A DNA stretch of 64,000 nt from Caproicibacterium argilliputei. GTDB taxonomy: Bacteria > Bacillota > Clostridia > Oscillospirales > Acutalibacteraceae. Positions 24,576-33,552 of the stretch are shown here, in pieces. The notes beneath the pieces are model-generated. The model ran no database searches. It saw nothing but the letters and a program-made list of their open reading frames with translations, and was not told the origin of the DNA. How positions within the stretch are numbered: position 1 is the stretch's first letter; each line of letters opens with the position of its first letter. Made by a program: the position numbers and the translations under genes. The stretch spans positions 1,612,001-1,676,000 of the forward strand of contig NZ_CP135996.1 of assembly GCF_029211325.2 (NCBI RefSeq), read 5' to 3'.

Positions 24576-26308
24576 GATAGGCCCGCCTCCTCTCTGCTCA
24601 TCTGACTCAGACAGATTTCCCGATATACTGCACAGGTCTGCATCAGCTCAGCATGGGTGCCGGTTCCGGCCACGCACCCCTCATCCAGTACAACAATTCG
24701 GTCTGCCGACCGAATCGTATTGGCACGCTGAGAAACCAATATCACCGTCAGCTCGCGGGTTTCTTCCCGGATGGCCCGCCGCAGGGCTGCATCCGTTGCA
24801 AAATCCAGCGCGCTGGCGGAATCATCCAGAATCAAAATCTGCGGCTCCCCAACTAAAGCGCGTGCAATGGTCAGCCGCTGGCGCTGGCCGCCGGAAAAGT
24901 TTTTGCCGCCGGCTTCCACTGGGCTGTCCAATCCCTGCGGCAAACAGCTGACAAACTCCGCTGCCTGCGAAACCCGCAGGGCTTTCTGTAACTCTGCTTC
25001 GGAAGCGTCCGCTTTCCGCCAGCACAGATTGCTGCGGATGGTGCCGGAAAACAGGCGCGCCTCCTGCGGCACTACACCAACCAAACGCCGCAGTTGTGCG
25101 AAAGGATAATCCTGCACAGGAACACCGTCCACCAGGACTTGCCCTTTTGTGGCTTCATACAAACGCGGAATCAAACTAACCAGAGTGCTTTTCCCACATC
25201 CAGTGCCGCCGATAACACCGATGGTCTGCCCCCTTTCAATACGCAAACTGACATTTTCCAGCGCATATTTCTCACTGCCGTCATACGAAAAAGAAACCTC
25301 GCGGAACTCTGCCTTTGGCGAATCCGGTACCGGCCGCACAGGCTTGTCCTGCTTCTCCTGAATTGCAGGCACGGTTTCCAGCACTTCTGTGACACGGGTA
25401 GCAGAAGCGGAAGCTTTTGTGAAGACGACAACTAGATTTGCCACCACCATCAGAGCCAGCAGCGTCTGACTCATATAATTGACAAACGCCATCACCTGCC
25501 CCTGCGTCAGGCTACCGGTGTTGACCTGCGTGCCGCCAAACCAAAGAATGGCCGCAACCGAAAAATTCATAATCAAGTATGTGGCCGGATTTAGCAAGGC
25601 AGAAAGCTTACCGACGCGCACCGCGATGTCCGCTTGCTCATCAGCCGCCGCATCAAACCGCTGTTCTTCCGTTTTTTCGCGTGCAAACGCACGAATCACA
25701 CGCACACCGGAAAGTCCTTCCCGCGAAACCAAGGAAATTTGATCCAGCTTTTTCTGCATCACGCGAAAATACGGCACACTGCGGCTCATAATCAGGTACA
25801 GCGTCAAGCCGATCAGCGGTGTCGCGACCAGAAAAATCAATCCCAGCTTCCAGTCAATCGAAATTGCCATCACCACAGAACCAATTGCGAGAAACGGCGC
25901 ACGAATCACCAATCGCACCAACATGGCCACTGCCACCTGCAGCTGATTAACATCATTGGTAATGCGGGTAATCAAAGAGGGTGTGCCGAACGCATCAATT
26001 TCTTTGTGCGAAAAACGATTGATTTGTTCGTACATCGCACTGCGCAGTGAGGTTCCGAATCCCTGAGAAGCGTAAGAAGCCATGCGCTGGCACACCAAAG
26101 CGCTGCACAACCCAACCACTGCCAAAATCAGCAACACCGTACCCTGGTGATAGACATACGGCAAATTGCGTTTACGTACGCCGTTGTCAATCATATCCGC
26201 TACTACCAGCGGCACAATTAGTTCAAAAACAGCCTCAATCAGTTTAAATACCGGACCCAGAATCATAAATATCCGATATTTTTTTAAATACACTGCCAAT
26301 TTCCGCAT
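24572..26308 (-). CDS. ABC exporter half-transporter with degenerate ATP site
   Basis: A 578-residue membrane-ATPase fusion. Start at ATG 26308 (MRKLAVYLKKYR) after GAGGAG; the frame is open to 26431 but has no site there. Walker A 'GGTGCGKST', Q-loop 'VVPQEARLFSG' and signature 'FSGGQRQRLTIARAL' are intact. Walker B ends 'LILDDSASALD', so Asp replaces the catalytic Glu, and the switch His is Gln ('LVSQRANTI'). These changes define the degenerate half of heterodimeric exporters. The next gene supplies the canonical half and the two are translationally coupled. Confidence 0.9.
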   Translation of the reverse strand: MRKLAVYLKKYRIFMILGPVFKLIEAVFELIVPLVVADMIDNGVRKRNLPYVYHQGTVLLILAVVGLCSALVCQRMASYASQGFGTSLRSAMYEQINRFSHKEIDAFGTPSLITRITNDVNQLQVAVAMLVRLVIRAPFLAIGSVVMAISIDWKLGLIFLVATPLIGLTLYLIMSRSVPYFRVMQKKLDQISLVSREGLSGVRVIRAFAREKTEEQRFDAAADEQADIAVRVGKLSALLNPATYLIMNFSVAAILWFGGTQVNTGSLTQGQVMAFVNYMSQTLLALMVVANLVVVFTKASASATRVTEVLETVPAIQEKQDKPVRPVPDSPKAEFREVSFSYDGSEKYALENVSLRIERGQTIGVIGGTGCGKSTLVSLIPRLYEATKGQVLVDGVPVQDYPFAQLRRLVGVVPQEARLFSGTIRSNLCWRKADASEAELQKALRVSQAAEFVSCLPQGLDSPVEAGGKNFSGGQRQRLTIARALVGEPQILILDDSASALDFATDAALRRAIREETRELTVILVSQRANTIRSADRIVVLDEGCVAGTGTHAELMQTCAVYREICLSQMSREEAGLS

Positions 26309-26402
26309 AGAAAAACTCCTCTGCCTCTTTAAAAAAGTACACCGCACAGAAACCATAAGGCACCCTGCTCTGTCAAAATTCCGCCAGACAACCTGAAACA
26401 CC

Positions 26403-26440
26403 AAAAAAGCCGGATGCGCAAAAACACACACCCAGCTTTT
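26403..26440 (-). terminator. Terminator of the glyA-rarA-rubredoxin operon
   Basis: Minus-strand AAAAGCTGG pairs with CCGGCTTTT and ends in a T run, starting about 10 bp after the stop of the flavin reductase-rubredoxin gene. Confidence 0.7.
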
Positions 26441-26449
26441 GCAAACACA

Positions 26450-27118
26450 TTATTTTGCGCGGAGCTGCCGCTGAAACGCCGACTTCGGCGCCCCGCAGAC
26501 CGGACAGACCCAGTCATCCGGAAGTTCTTCAAACGGCACAATCTGATCTTCATACACATACCGGCAGATGCGGCAGATAAAACTTTCGCCGTCGTTGCCT
26601 GCCAAGTCCGGCGTCGGCTTCTGATAAGTGGGTGCGTTTTTCGGCGCGCTCCCTTTAATGACTTGATGGTAGTACGCATACGTCATGGGTTTGCCGACCA
26701 TGCGGTCACTTCCAGCTAAAATCTCGGCTAAAAATACAGTATGTGTCGGCGTCTCCATTTTATCTACCACTTTGCACAAGAACCAACAGCAGCTGTTTTC
26801 CTTAATGACCGGAACACCCTCCTGCAGCATTTTGTAACGGATATTCTCCAATTTATTCCCTGCACGCCCGGATTGAAAGCCAAGCGCACCAATCACCGCG
26901 CCGGACGTATCTTCGCTAAGCACACTGACGGTAAACAAACCGGTGCGGTGAATACACGCATAACTGTAATTCTTCCGGTTTATGCTCACTGTAAGCATAT
27001 TCGGCTGGCCTGCCGCCTGTGTAACAGTATTGACAATGCACGCGGAGGGCTGCTTGCCATCTGTAACACCGACCGCATACATCCCGTACGTGAAGCTGTA
27101 AAGCACTTCGTTCTTCAT
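26450..27118 (-). CDS. Flavin reductase-rubredoxin fusion (high-molecular-weight rubredoxin)
   Basis: A 222-residue two-domain redox protein. Residues 1-150 are a flavin-reductase/FMN-binding split-barrel domain ('YGMYAVGVTDGKQPSACIVNT', 'LTVSINRKNYSYACI', 'TGLFTVSVLSEDT'). After a linker, residues about 175-222 are rubredoxin with CRICRYVYED and CPVCGAPKS, the four Cys iron ligands. This is the Hrb architecture known from Moorella, where it hands electrons from NADH-dependent oxidoreductases to flavodiiron proteins for O2/NO detoxification. In this window no flavodiiron gene is adjacent. It is the last gene of the glyA-orf50-rarA run. Confidence 0.92.
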   Translation of the reverse strand: MKNEVLYSFTYGMYAVGVTDGKQPSACIVNTVTQAAGQPNMLTVSINRKNYSYACIHRTGLFTVSVLSEDTSGAVIGALGFQSGRAGNKLENIRYKMLQEGVPVIKENSCCWFLCKVVDKMETPTHTVFLAEILAGSDRMVGKPMTYAYYHQVIKGSAPKNAPTYQKPTPDLAGNDGESFICRICRYVYEDQIVPFEELPDDWVCPVCGAPKSAFQRQLRAK

Positions 27119-27156
27119 ACTGCACCTCCCATTCGCCGGACTTTTCCGAAACGCTC

Positions 27157-28422
27157 TTACTTGCCTTTGATGTAATTCCAGTAAGCAGCAAAGGACTGCT
27201 CATTTTTGTTGTCTCCGGGCGTGTAGTACACTGTCCCCTGCAAAAGATCCGGCAGGTACTGCTGTGCAACCCAATGGTTCGGGAAGCTGTGCGGATATTT
27301 GTAAAACTGTCCTTTGCGCACCGCGTCCGCCCCATCGTAGTGTTTATTCTGCAGTTGGCGCGGTACGGCACCGACTTTTCCTGCCTGTACGTCCGCCAGC
27401 GCCGCATCAATAGCGGCTTCTCCGGTATTGCTTTTCGGTGCCTGACAAACCAAAATCACTGCATCCGCAAGCGGAATGCGCGCCTCTGGCAGACCAACCA
27501 TCTGAGCGGCATCCACCGCCGCCTTGACAATCGGGATAATCTGCGGATACGCAAGTCCCACATCTTCGCAGGCACAAACCATCAGCCGACGGCAAGCGGA
27601 CGGCAGATCGCCGGCAGCCAACAGACGTGCCAAATAATGCAGCGCCGCATCCGGGTCAGAACCGCGCATTGACTTCTGGTAAGCAGAAACCAAATCATAA
27701 TGCTCGTCACCCTCGCGGTCATAGCGCGGCGCACTGCTCTGTGTCAGTTCTGAGGCAAGTTGCTCCGACACCGAAAGCACGCCGTTTACCTTCGGCGCAG
27801 CCAGCACGCAAAGTTCTGCCGCGTTCATGGCTTTGCGCACGTCCCCACCGCATCCAAAGGCAATCCGCCGCACGGCTGCAGGCTGTGCCTGCACGGGTGC
27901 CCCCTGCTCCTCAGCAAGGATCTGGAAAGCGCGCTCCACAGCTGGGACGATTTCTTTGGACTCAACTGCTTTGAATTCAAAAACGGTTGAACGGCTGAGA
28001 ATCGCATTGTACACATAAAAATACGGATTTTCTGTCGTGGAAGCAATCAACGTAATATCGCCGTTCTCAATAAACTCCAGCAGTGTTTGCTGCTGCTTTT
28101 TATTGAAGTACTGAATTTCATCCAGATACAGCAGAATGCCATTGACTGCCTCCAAAGTTCCCACTTTTCCGATAATTTCACGGATGTCCGCTGTAGAAGC
28201 AGAAGTGCCGTTCAATTTGCACAGATGTTTTTTGGTGCGCTTTGCAATGATGGATGCCAAGGTGGTTTTGCCGACTCCGGAAGGGCCGTAAAACACCAGA
28301 TTGGGAATTTCACCGCTTTCGATAATACGACGCAGTGGCCGACCTTCACCCAACAGATGCTGTTGCCCGACAATCTCGTCAAGCGTGTTCGGGCGGATTC
28401 GGTCTGCCAGTGGTGCTGCCAT
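27157..28422 (-). CDS. rarA: Replication-associated recombination ATPase RarA/MgsA
   Basis: A 421-residue AAA+ clamp-loader-like ATPase. 'PLADRIRPNTLDEIVGQQHLLG' opens the protein, Walker A is 'YGPSGVGKTTLASII' (near residue 46), Walker B 'LLYLDEIQYFNK', sensor 1 'LIASTTENPYF'. The C-terminal tetramerisation part ('YQKSMRGSDPDAALHYLARLLAAGD', 'YPHSFPNHWVAQQYLPD') matches the family throughout. It acts at stalled replication forks. Normal RarA has His in the Walker B 'DEIH'; here it is Gln. It is 26 bp after a small membrane-protein gene in the glyA operon. Confidence 0.94.
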   Translation of the reverse strand: MAAPLADRIRPNTLDEIVGQQHLLGEGRPLRRIIESGEIPNLVFYGPSGVGKTTLASIIAKRTKKHLCKLNGTSASTADIREIIGKVGTLEAVNGILLYLDEIQYFNKKQQQTLLEFIENGDITLIASTTENPYFYVYNAILSRSTVFEFKAVESKEIVPAVERAFQILAEEQGAPVQAQPAAVRRIAFGCGGDVRKAMNAAELCVLAAPKVNGVLSVSEQLASELTQSSAPRYDREGDEHYDLVSAYQKSMRGSDPDAALHYLARLLAAGDLPSACRRLMVCACEDVGLAYPQIIPIVKAAVDAAQMVGLPEARIPLADAVILVCQAPKSNTGEAAIDAALADVQAGKVGAVPRQLQNKHYDGADAVRKGQFYKYPHSFPNHWVAQQYLPDLLQGTVYYTPGDNKNEQSFAAYWNYIKGK

Positions 28423-28448
28423 GAAATTCCTCCTTCCGTCTGCACTGC

Positions 28449-28601
28449 TTAAGGTTTCTTCTCCACCGCATGATGATTCCCATTATTGGAATTATTAGAG
28501 CCGATGCAAATGCCTTCTTTTGCGGGAGCCATTAAGAAGCCAAAAACCGCACCGAGCAGCAGCATGGTGGTACACAGAAAAAAAGTCGTACTCCTTTTCA
28601 T
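28449..28601 (-). CDS. Short membrane-anchored protein
   Basis: A 50-residue protein with GGGAGAG before the ATG at 28601. MKRS, one hydrophobic helix ('FFLCTTMLLLGAVFGFLMAP') and a polar tail 'GICIGSNNSNNGNHHAVEK'. It fits exactly between glyA and rarA (20 and 26 bp gaps), which argues for it being real. The function is unknown. Confidence 0.6.
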   Translation of the reverse strand: MKRSTTFFLCTTMLLLGAVFGFLMAPAKEGICIGSNNSNNGNHHAVEKKP

Positions 28602-28621
28602 GGGGACTCTCCCTTTCCTGC

Positions 28622-29875
28622 TTATTCGTACAGCGGATACTGCGCGCACAGCGCTTCCACTTTGGCAAGTGAGGCTTCTTTGGTACCTGCAAAGTCGCGG
28701 ATGCTGTCCGCGATACAGGACGCAATCACATCCATATCCGCCGGTTGCAAACCGCGTGTCGTGACCGCCGGTGTGCCCAGACGCACACCGGAAGTTTTGA
28801 ACGGGCTGCGCTGCTCGCCGGGTACGGTGTTCTTGTTTGCGGTAATTCGGATGCTGTCCAGACGTGTTTCCAAATCCTTTCCGGTCAGTTCCATGCCGGT
28901 CAAATCAACCAGCATCAGGTGGTTATCGGTGCCGCCCGAAACCAGCTTCACGCCGCGGTCAAGCAGTCCCTTTGCCAATGCCTGCGCATTTTCAATAATC
29001 TTTTTTGCATACACTTGAAACTCCGGTTTCAGTGCTTCGCCCAGGCAGACAGCCTTGCCTGCAATCACGTGCATCAACGGGCCGCCCTGCGTTCCGGGAA
29101 AAATTGCCTTATCAATTGCCTTAGCATACTGCTCTTTACACAGGATCATACCGCCGCGCGGGCCGCGCAGCGTTTTGTGTGTGGTGGTCGTCACGATATC
29201 CGCATACGGTACCGGATTGGGATGCAGCCCCGCCGCGACCAGACCGGCGATGTGCGCCATGTCGATCATTAGCAGCGCGCCGCAGGCATCTGCCGCCTCG
29301 CGGAACTTCTGAAAGTCAATGGTACGCGGATACGCACTGGCACCGCCGACAATCATCTTCGGCTTCACATGCTTCGCCTGCGCAATAAGCTGGTCATAAT
29401 CAATGCGTCCGGTTGCAGGGTCAACCCCGTAAGGTACAAAGTGAAAATAAGTGCCGGAAATATTGACTGGTGAACCGTGCGTCAGATGTCCACCCTCTGC
29501 AAGGTTCATACCCATCACGGTATCACCGGGCTTGAGCAGTGCAAAGTAAACTGCCGTGTTTGCCTGTGCACCGGAGTGCGGCTGCACATTGGCGTGCTCT
29601 GCGCCGAAAAGCTTGCAGGCGCGCTGACGGGCAAGCTCCTCAACCACATCCACATACTGACAGCCGCCGTAATACCGTTTGCCCGGATAACCCTCGGCAT
29701 ACTTATTGGTCAGTACACTGCCCATGGCCGCCATCACAGCTGGGGAAACAATATTTTCAGAAGCAATGAGTTCCAGATTCCGGCGCTGACGGGCAAGTTC
29801 CTCCTGCATGGCGCTGCCGACCTCCGGGTCTGCCTGGCTGACAAATCCGATTGTGTCCATCATATCCTTGTACAT
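28622..29875 (-). CDS. glyA: Serine hydroxymethyltransferase
   Basis: A 417-residue PLP enzyme interconverting serine and glycine with tetrahydrofolate. The start is ATG 29875 ([11 protein letters not shown]), behind AAGGAG. The upstream ATG at 29908 overlaps the promoter -10 box and has no ribosome binding site. '[18 protein letters not shown]' and '[15 protein letters not shown]' are N-terminal blocks. The PLP-Lys motif is '[17 protein letters not shown]' (Lys near residue 225). Length fits bacterial GlyA. It is first gene of a four-gene run with its own promoter. Confidence 0.96.
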   Translation of the reverse strand: MYKDMMDTIGFVSQADPEVGSAMQEELARQRRNLELIASENIVSPAVMAAMGSVLTNKYAEGYPGKRYYGGCQYVDVVEELARQRACKLFGAEHANVQPHSGAQANTAVYFALLKPGDTVMGMNLAEGGHLTHGSPVNISGTYFHFVPYGVDPATGRIDYDQLIAQAKHVKPKMIVGGASAYPRTIDFQKFREAADACGALLMIDMAHIAGLVAAGLHPNPVPYADIVTTTTHKTLRGPRGGMILCKEQYAKAIDKAIFPGTQGGPLMHVIAGKAVCLGEALKPEFQVYAKKIIENAQALAKGLLDRGVKLVSGGTDNHLMLVDLTGMELTGKDLETRLDSIRITANKNTVPGEQRSPFKTSGVRLGTPAVTTRGLQPADMDVIASCIADSIRDFAGTKEASLAKVEALCAQYPLYE

Positions 29876-29906
29876 TTCCGCATTCTCCTTGCTGTCAGTT
29901 TTTTTC

Positions 29907-29935
29907 ATTATACCGTTTCACGTTTGAAAATACAA
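29907..29935 (-). promoter_or_regulatory. Sigma-A promoter of glyA
   Basis: Minus-strand TTGTAT, 17-nt spacer, TATAAT. It sits about 30 bp ahead of the chosen glyA start and overlaps the rejected upstream ATG. Confidence 0.75.
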
Positions 29936-30058
29936 CACTGTACCGCAAGAAATGCATGGCGTACGTCGGATTCCTGCAAAAGTCTGCCTTTCCTTTACTA
30001 TTTTCCGCTTTTGCGATAAAATACAAGTATTCTCTTTCTTGAAAGGCGGATGACCTCC

Positions 30059-30712
30059 ATGACAAAACAAGCGCAGGCCCTGCTGGCGGTGGACGCACTG
30101 AAAAAGGAATATCCGGACGCAGCCTGCTCCCTGACCTACACAGACCCGCTGCAGCTGTTGATTGCCACACGGCTTTCCGCACAATGCACGGATGCCCGAG
30201 TCAATCTGGTGACACCCGCACTGTTTGCACGCTTCCCCACACTGGAAGCGTTCTGCCAAGCCACACCGGAGGAAGTCGGTACCTACATTCACTCCTGCGG
30301 CCTGTACAAAACCAAAGCGCGCGACATCTGCGCCATGTGCCGTATGCTCAAGGAAACGTTTGATGGCATTGTGCCGGACAGCATCGAAGAATTGACAAAA
30401 TTGCCCGGCGTGGGCCGCAAAACCGCCAATCTGATTGTCGGTGACATCTACCACAAACCCGCCGTTGTAACGGATACGCACTGTATCCGTATCTGCGGCA
30501 GACTGGGACTTTCCGAAGGAAAGGACCCGCGGAAAGTGGAACTGCAACTGCGAAACATTCTTCCTCTGGAGGAAGGCAGCGCTTTTTGCCACCGATTGGT
30601 TCTGCACGGCAGGGCCGTCTGCACCGCACGCAGCCCTAAATGCGCCCAATGCTGTATGCACGAGTTCTGTAATACTTATGCAGCACAGCCAGAGGAACAT
30701 ACGAAATCCTAA
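30059..30712 (+). CDS. nth: Endonuclease III
   Basis: A 217-residue bifunctional DNA glycosylase/AP lyase removing oxidised pyrimidines. The helix-hairpin-helix is 'LPGVGRKTANLIVGD' with the catalytic Lys; the catalytic Asp is in 'VVTDTHCIRICGRLGL'. The C-terminal [4Fe-4S] cluster motif has spacing C-x6-C-x2-C-x5-C (CTARSPKCAQCCMHEFC, near residue 190). Start at ATG 30059, which leaves 9 nt after AAAGGCGG; the ATG at 30050 would be too close. It is divergent from glyA. Confidence 0.95.
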   Translation: MTKQAQALLAVDALKKEYPDAACSLTYTDPLQLLIATRLSAQCTDARVNLVTPALFARFPTLEAFCQATPEEVGTYIHSCGLYKTKARDICAMCRMLKETFDGIVPDSIEELTKLPGVGRKTANLIVGDIYHKPAVVTDTHCIRICGRLGLSEGKDPRKVELQLRNILPLEEGSAFCHRLVLHGRAVCTARSPKCAQCCMHEFCNTYAAQPEEHTKS

Positions 30713-30760
30713 AAACTTTGTTCTGCCGCACAAAAAAGATTCGTACCGGGAGGAGTCCTC

Positions 30761-31585
30761 ATGAACATACAACTGCTTGCCATTGATATGGACGGAACCA
30801 CATTAAATAGAAAGAACACCCTTTCGCCAGCCACACGCAACGCGCTGCAGCGTGCGGCGGACGCAGGCATTCTGGTGGTGCCCGCCACTGGAAGACAGTT
30901 TTCCGGTCTGCCGCCTGAGTTGGAAGCAGTTCACGGCATCCGCTATTACCTGTGCAGCAATGGCGCCGTTGTCTTCGACCGGCAGGAAGAAAAAATTCTG
31001 CATTGCGACCTGATGCAGCCCAGTCAGGCTTTGCGCGCCCTCGCGGAAATCAGCCGCTGGGAAAGTGCGGTGACCGATGTTTACATAGCCGGCAAAGCCT
31101 ACACAACCATCGACCGTTATCAGGCACCGCTGCGATTCGGTGTGGATGCCCTGCATATCAAAACATTTCTGGCGTCCCGCATTCCGGTAAAAAGTCTGCC
31201 GGATCTGATTCGACAAAAGCAGCTGCAGCCGGAAAAAATCTTCTCGATTTTCTTGAACACTACCGAGCACAAAACGTGCTGGGACGTGCTCTGTGCACAG
31301 CCTGATCTGGCTGTGACCAACTCCATCCCCAACGCCATCGAAGTAACCAATGTGACTGCAACAAAGGGCGGCGGGCTTCAGGCGCTCGCGGCGCATCTGC
31401 ATATTCCGCAGGATGCGGTGATGGCGGTAGGTGACGGTCTGAATGACCTGACCATGCTGGACTGGGCGGGTATCAGCGTTGCGATGGGAAACGCTGATAT
31501 AAACGTGAAACGACACGCACGATACGAAACTGCCTCCTGCGATGAAGATGGGCTGGCGAAGGCAGTCGAACGATTCCTATTTTAA
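30761..31585 (+). CDS. Cof-type HAD-IIB phosphatase
   Basis: A 274-residue haloacid-dehalogenase phosphatase of the Cof subfamily. Motif I 'LLAIDMDGTTLN' (Asp nucleophile and acid/base, residues 6-17), motif II 'VVPATGRQF', motif III Lys in the 'NVTATKGGGLQALAAHL' block, motif IV 'MAVGDGLNDLTML' near residue 225. A C2B cap lies between. Substrates are usually sugar phosphates or flavin/PLP intermediates; specificity cannot be read. GGGAGGAG precedes the ATG. It is 48 bp after nth and followed by a terminator. Confidence 0.9.
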   Translation: MNIQLLAIDMDGTTLNRKNTLSPATRNALQRAADAGILVVPATGRQFSGLPPELEAVHGIRYYLCSNGAVVFDRQEEKILHCDLMQPSQALRALAEISRWESAVTDVYIAGKAYTTIDRYQAPLRFGVDALHIKTFLASRIPVKSLPDLIRQKQLQPEKIFSIFLNTTEHKTCWDVLCAQPDLAVTNSIPNAIEVTNVTATKGGGLQALAAHLHIPQDAVMAVGDGLNDLTMLDWAGISVAMGNADINVKRHARYETASCDEDGLAKAVERFLF

Positions 31586-31597
31586 TCGTTCTTTCTC

Positions 31598-31623
31598 CTT
31601 TTTTCTGATTTTTCAGAAAAAAG
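31598..31623 (+). terminator. Terminator after the HAD gene
   Basis: CTTTTTTCTGA pairs with TCAGAAAAAAG across a T-rich loop. The T run precedes rather than follows the stem on this strand, so efficiency is uncertain; the tRNA promoter starts right after it. Confidence 0.45.
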
Positions 31624-31625
31624 TC

Positions 31626-31654
31626 TTGACAAAATACACCGTTTATGCGATAAT
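31626..31654 (+). promoter_or_regulatory. Strong sigma-A promoter of tRNA-Ala
   Basis: TTGACA, 17-nt spacer, GATAAT; about 55 bp before the tRNA. Confidence 0.8.
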
Positions 31655-31710
31655 AGTCCACGTTGCATCTGAGTTGTATTTTAGAAGTGCAGCAGGAAAT
31701 TAGTCGCTAT

Positions 31711-31786
<76 letters not shown>

Positions 31787-31792
31787 AATTGT

Positions 31793-31832
31793 AAAAAGAT
31801 GAACCGTTCATTTTTCGGTTCGTCTTTTTTAT
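31793..31832 (+). terminator. tRNA-Ala terminator
   Basis: AAAAAGA.GAACCG pairs with CGGTTC.TCTTTTT, ending in a T run, 7 bp after the tRNA. Confidence 0.85.
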
Positions 31833-31840
31833 ACTACTAC

Positions 31841-31887
31841 AAAAACCCGCATGAATGGAGTACGCAGGCATTCATGCGGGTTTTTTA
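31841..31887. terminator. Bidirectional terminator between tRNA and spoVFB
   Basis: AAAAACCCGCATGAATG pairs with CATTCATGCGGGTTTTT; A/T runs on both sides. It serves the minus-strand spoVF operon. Confidence 0.88.
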
Positions 31888-31903
31888 TGTCTGTGAGGTA
31901 CCG

Positions 31904-32494
31904 TCAGTCTCTGCCCTGCGGCGCCAGCAAAAGTGGCTGCAACTGTCTGCCCTGCAGCGCGGCTTCCACAGCGCTAGGCAGCAGAGAAAAGTCTGCTACC
32001 AAGGAAGTCGGTTTCTGCACCGAGTCATCCTGCCTCATCGGGGTAAAATAAATGTTTTTCACATTTAGAAGTCTCCCCAGATTCTGTGCGGATGCCGCAA
32101 GCGCATCGTTTGTGGCAATATGCAGCAGCACCGGTCTTTGCGCCCGCAAATTTGATTTCACCGCCATCGTCACGCAGGTGTCCGTAATACCGTGTGCGAG
32201 TTTCGCAAGCGTATTGCCTGTACAGGGCGCCACAATCATTAAATCAACCATTTTCTTAGGCCCGATGGGTTCCGCGCCGACAATCGTGCGGATTGCGGGG
32301 CGGTCTGCAATATCTTCAATCTCCCACAGAAAGTCCGCTGCCCTGCCAAAGCGTGTGTCCGTAGACGCAGCCGTTTCACTGATAACCGGCAAGATTTCGT
32401 ACCCCATCTCCCGCAGGGCACGCATCTGCTGAATGGCTCGGTCAAATGTACAAAAGGAGCCGCACATTGCAAACCCCAAAGTTGTTTTATTCAT
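31904..32494 (-). CDS. spoVFB: Dipicolinate synthase subunit B
   Basis: A 196-residue flavoprotein-like subunit that works with SpoVFA to make dipicolinic acid in the mother cell. Start at ATG 32494 (MNKTTLGFAMCGSF) with GGGAG 8 nt ahead; a GTG 9 bp upstream overlaps the spoVFA stop. 'GFAMCGSFCTFDRAIQQMRALRE' begins the Rossmann-like fold, and 'LMIVAPCTGNTLAKLAHGITD' (about residues 80-100) is the flavodoxin-like PCTGNT block of the family. It ends before a strong terminator. Confidence 0.94.
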   Translation of the reverse strand: MNKTTLGFAMCGSFCTFDRAIQQMRALREMGYEILPVISETAASTDTRFGRAADFLWEIEDIADRPAIRTIVGAEPIGPKKMVDLMIVAPCTGNTLAKLAHGITDTCVTMAVKSNLRAQRPVLLHIATNDALAASAQNLGRLLNVKNIYFTPMRQDDSVQKPTSLVADFSLLPSAVEAALQGRQLQPLLLAPQGRD

Positions 32495-32499
32495 TTCCG

Positions 32500-33363
32500 T
32501 CACTCCCTCATCATGTGATAAACTGTCTGCTTGATAATTTCCCCTGCTGTGCGCGGCGCAACCTTTGCAGGCAGCGAAAATGCATGAATTGCGCGGATAC
32601 CCAGCTTTTTCGCCGCCTCCATATCCACACCGCCGGGTGCGGAAGACAGGTCAATCAGCAAGGTGCCACGCGGATAAACTGATAAAACCTTCTGCGTAAA
32701 CAAAACATCGGGAACTGTATTAAAAAGGAAATCATACTCCCCACCGTCCCCCAGCTTGACAAGGGGAACCGCGCGGCATCCTGCGGCTTCAACAGCAGCC
32801 GCACTTTCTGCTCTGCGCACCGTTACAGAAACTGCCGCACCCAGCGCGCGCAGACGCGGCGCGAGTTGGCTGCCGATGCGCCCGAAACCGGCAATCAGGC
32901 ACCTGCTGCCGCAGATGGTACCCGGAAACTCCCGCATGGCACATTCAATGGCCCCTTCTGCTGTAACAGCGGCGTTCCGCAAGGCAAAATCTTCGCGCGC
33001 ACTGTAATCCTGCATCCCGACTTGTGCCAGCGCAGGGCACACCCGCACGGCTCTTTCCGGCATTCCTGCATAGACGCGGTGATTCTGCAGCAATTCTGCA
33101 AAACTTTCATTTAGTAAAATCGGATGCTCCGCATATTCCGCTTTCAGGGAAACCCCATCCGCAGTTATCGGTAGAGGCAGCAGAATCGTCGCACAGGCAG
33201 CCGCTGTTTTTTTCAAATCCGCTTTCTGCACCGCTTCTCCAAATTCTGCTTTCTCAAACCCGCAGGCATACACCAAAAAGCCGTCTCCGGCAATCGACTC
33301 CGCCAAAGCCAGCTGTCGGCGATCCCCACCTATGATGCCAAAGCTGTTCCGATTGATAAGCAT
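32500..33363 (-). CDS. spoVFA: Dipicolinate synthase subunit A
   Basis: A 287-residue dehydrogenase-like subunit of dipicolinate synthase. 'FGIIGGDRRQLALAESIA' near the N-terminus and 'CLIAGFGRIGSQLAPRLRALGA' (about residues 152-173) are the two nucleotide-fold motifs. 'LIDLSSAPGGVDMEAAKKLG' near 240 is characteristic. GGAGGTAA precedes the ATG. Its end overlaps the region around the spoVFB start, so the pair is coupled. The presence of SpoVFAB means this organism does not need the Etf-type DPA route of cluster I clostridia. Confidence 0.94.
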   Translation of the reverse strand: MLINRNSFGIIGGDRRQLALAESIAGDGFLVYACGFEKAEFGEAVQKADLKKTAAACATILLPLPITADGVSLKAEYAEHPILLNESFAELLQNHRVYAGMPERAVRVCPALAQVGMQDYSAREDFALRNAAVTAEGAIECAMREFPGTICGSRCLIAGFGRIGSQLAPRLRALGAAVSVTVRRAESAAAVEAAGCRAVPLVKLGDGGEYDFLFNTVPDVLFTQKVLSVYPRGTLLIDLSSAPGGVDMEAAKKLGIRAIHAFSLPAKVAPRTAGEIIKQTVYHMMRE

Positions 33364-33390
33364 AGCTGATTACCTCCAAATTTCATGTAC

Positions 33391-33418
33391 CATACTATGG
33401 AAGACACGGAAAGGTTGT
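33391..33418 (-). promoter_or_regulatory. Candidate sigma-K promoter of spoVFAB
   Basis: On the minus strand the sequence CATAGTAT fits the sigma-K -10 pattern CATAnnnT. An AC dinucleotide 17 nt upstream fits the minimal -35. It is about 27 bp before the spoVFA ATG. SpoVF operons are sigma-K genes in B. subtilis. Confidence 0.55.
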
Positions 33419-33460
33419 GCCCGCGAAAAAAAGGAATTACCGTCTTTTTGCCGGTATGGC

Positions 33461-33489
33461 TTGCATTCAGAGAAAAAAATGATTATGAT
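33461..33489 (+). promoter_or_regulatory. Sigma-A promoter of murC
   Basis: TTGCAT, 17-nt spacer, TATGAT on the plus strand, about 65 bp before murC. Confidence 0.65.
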
Positions 33490-33552
33490 AGGTACAGTTA
33501 GCTAAAAATAAGCGACGCTGTTTTTGCGTTTTTAATTAAGGAGTTGTTCGAT

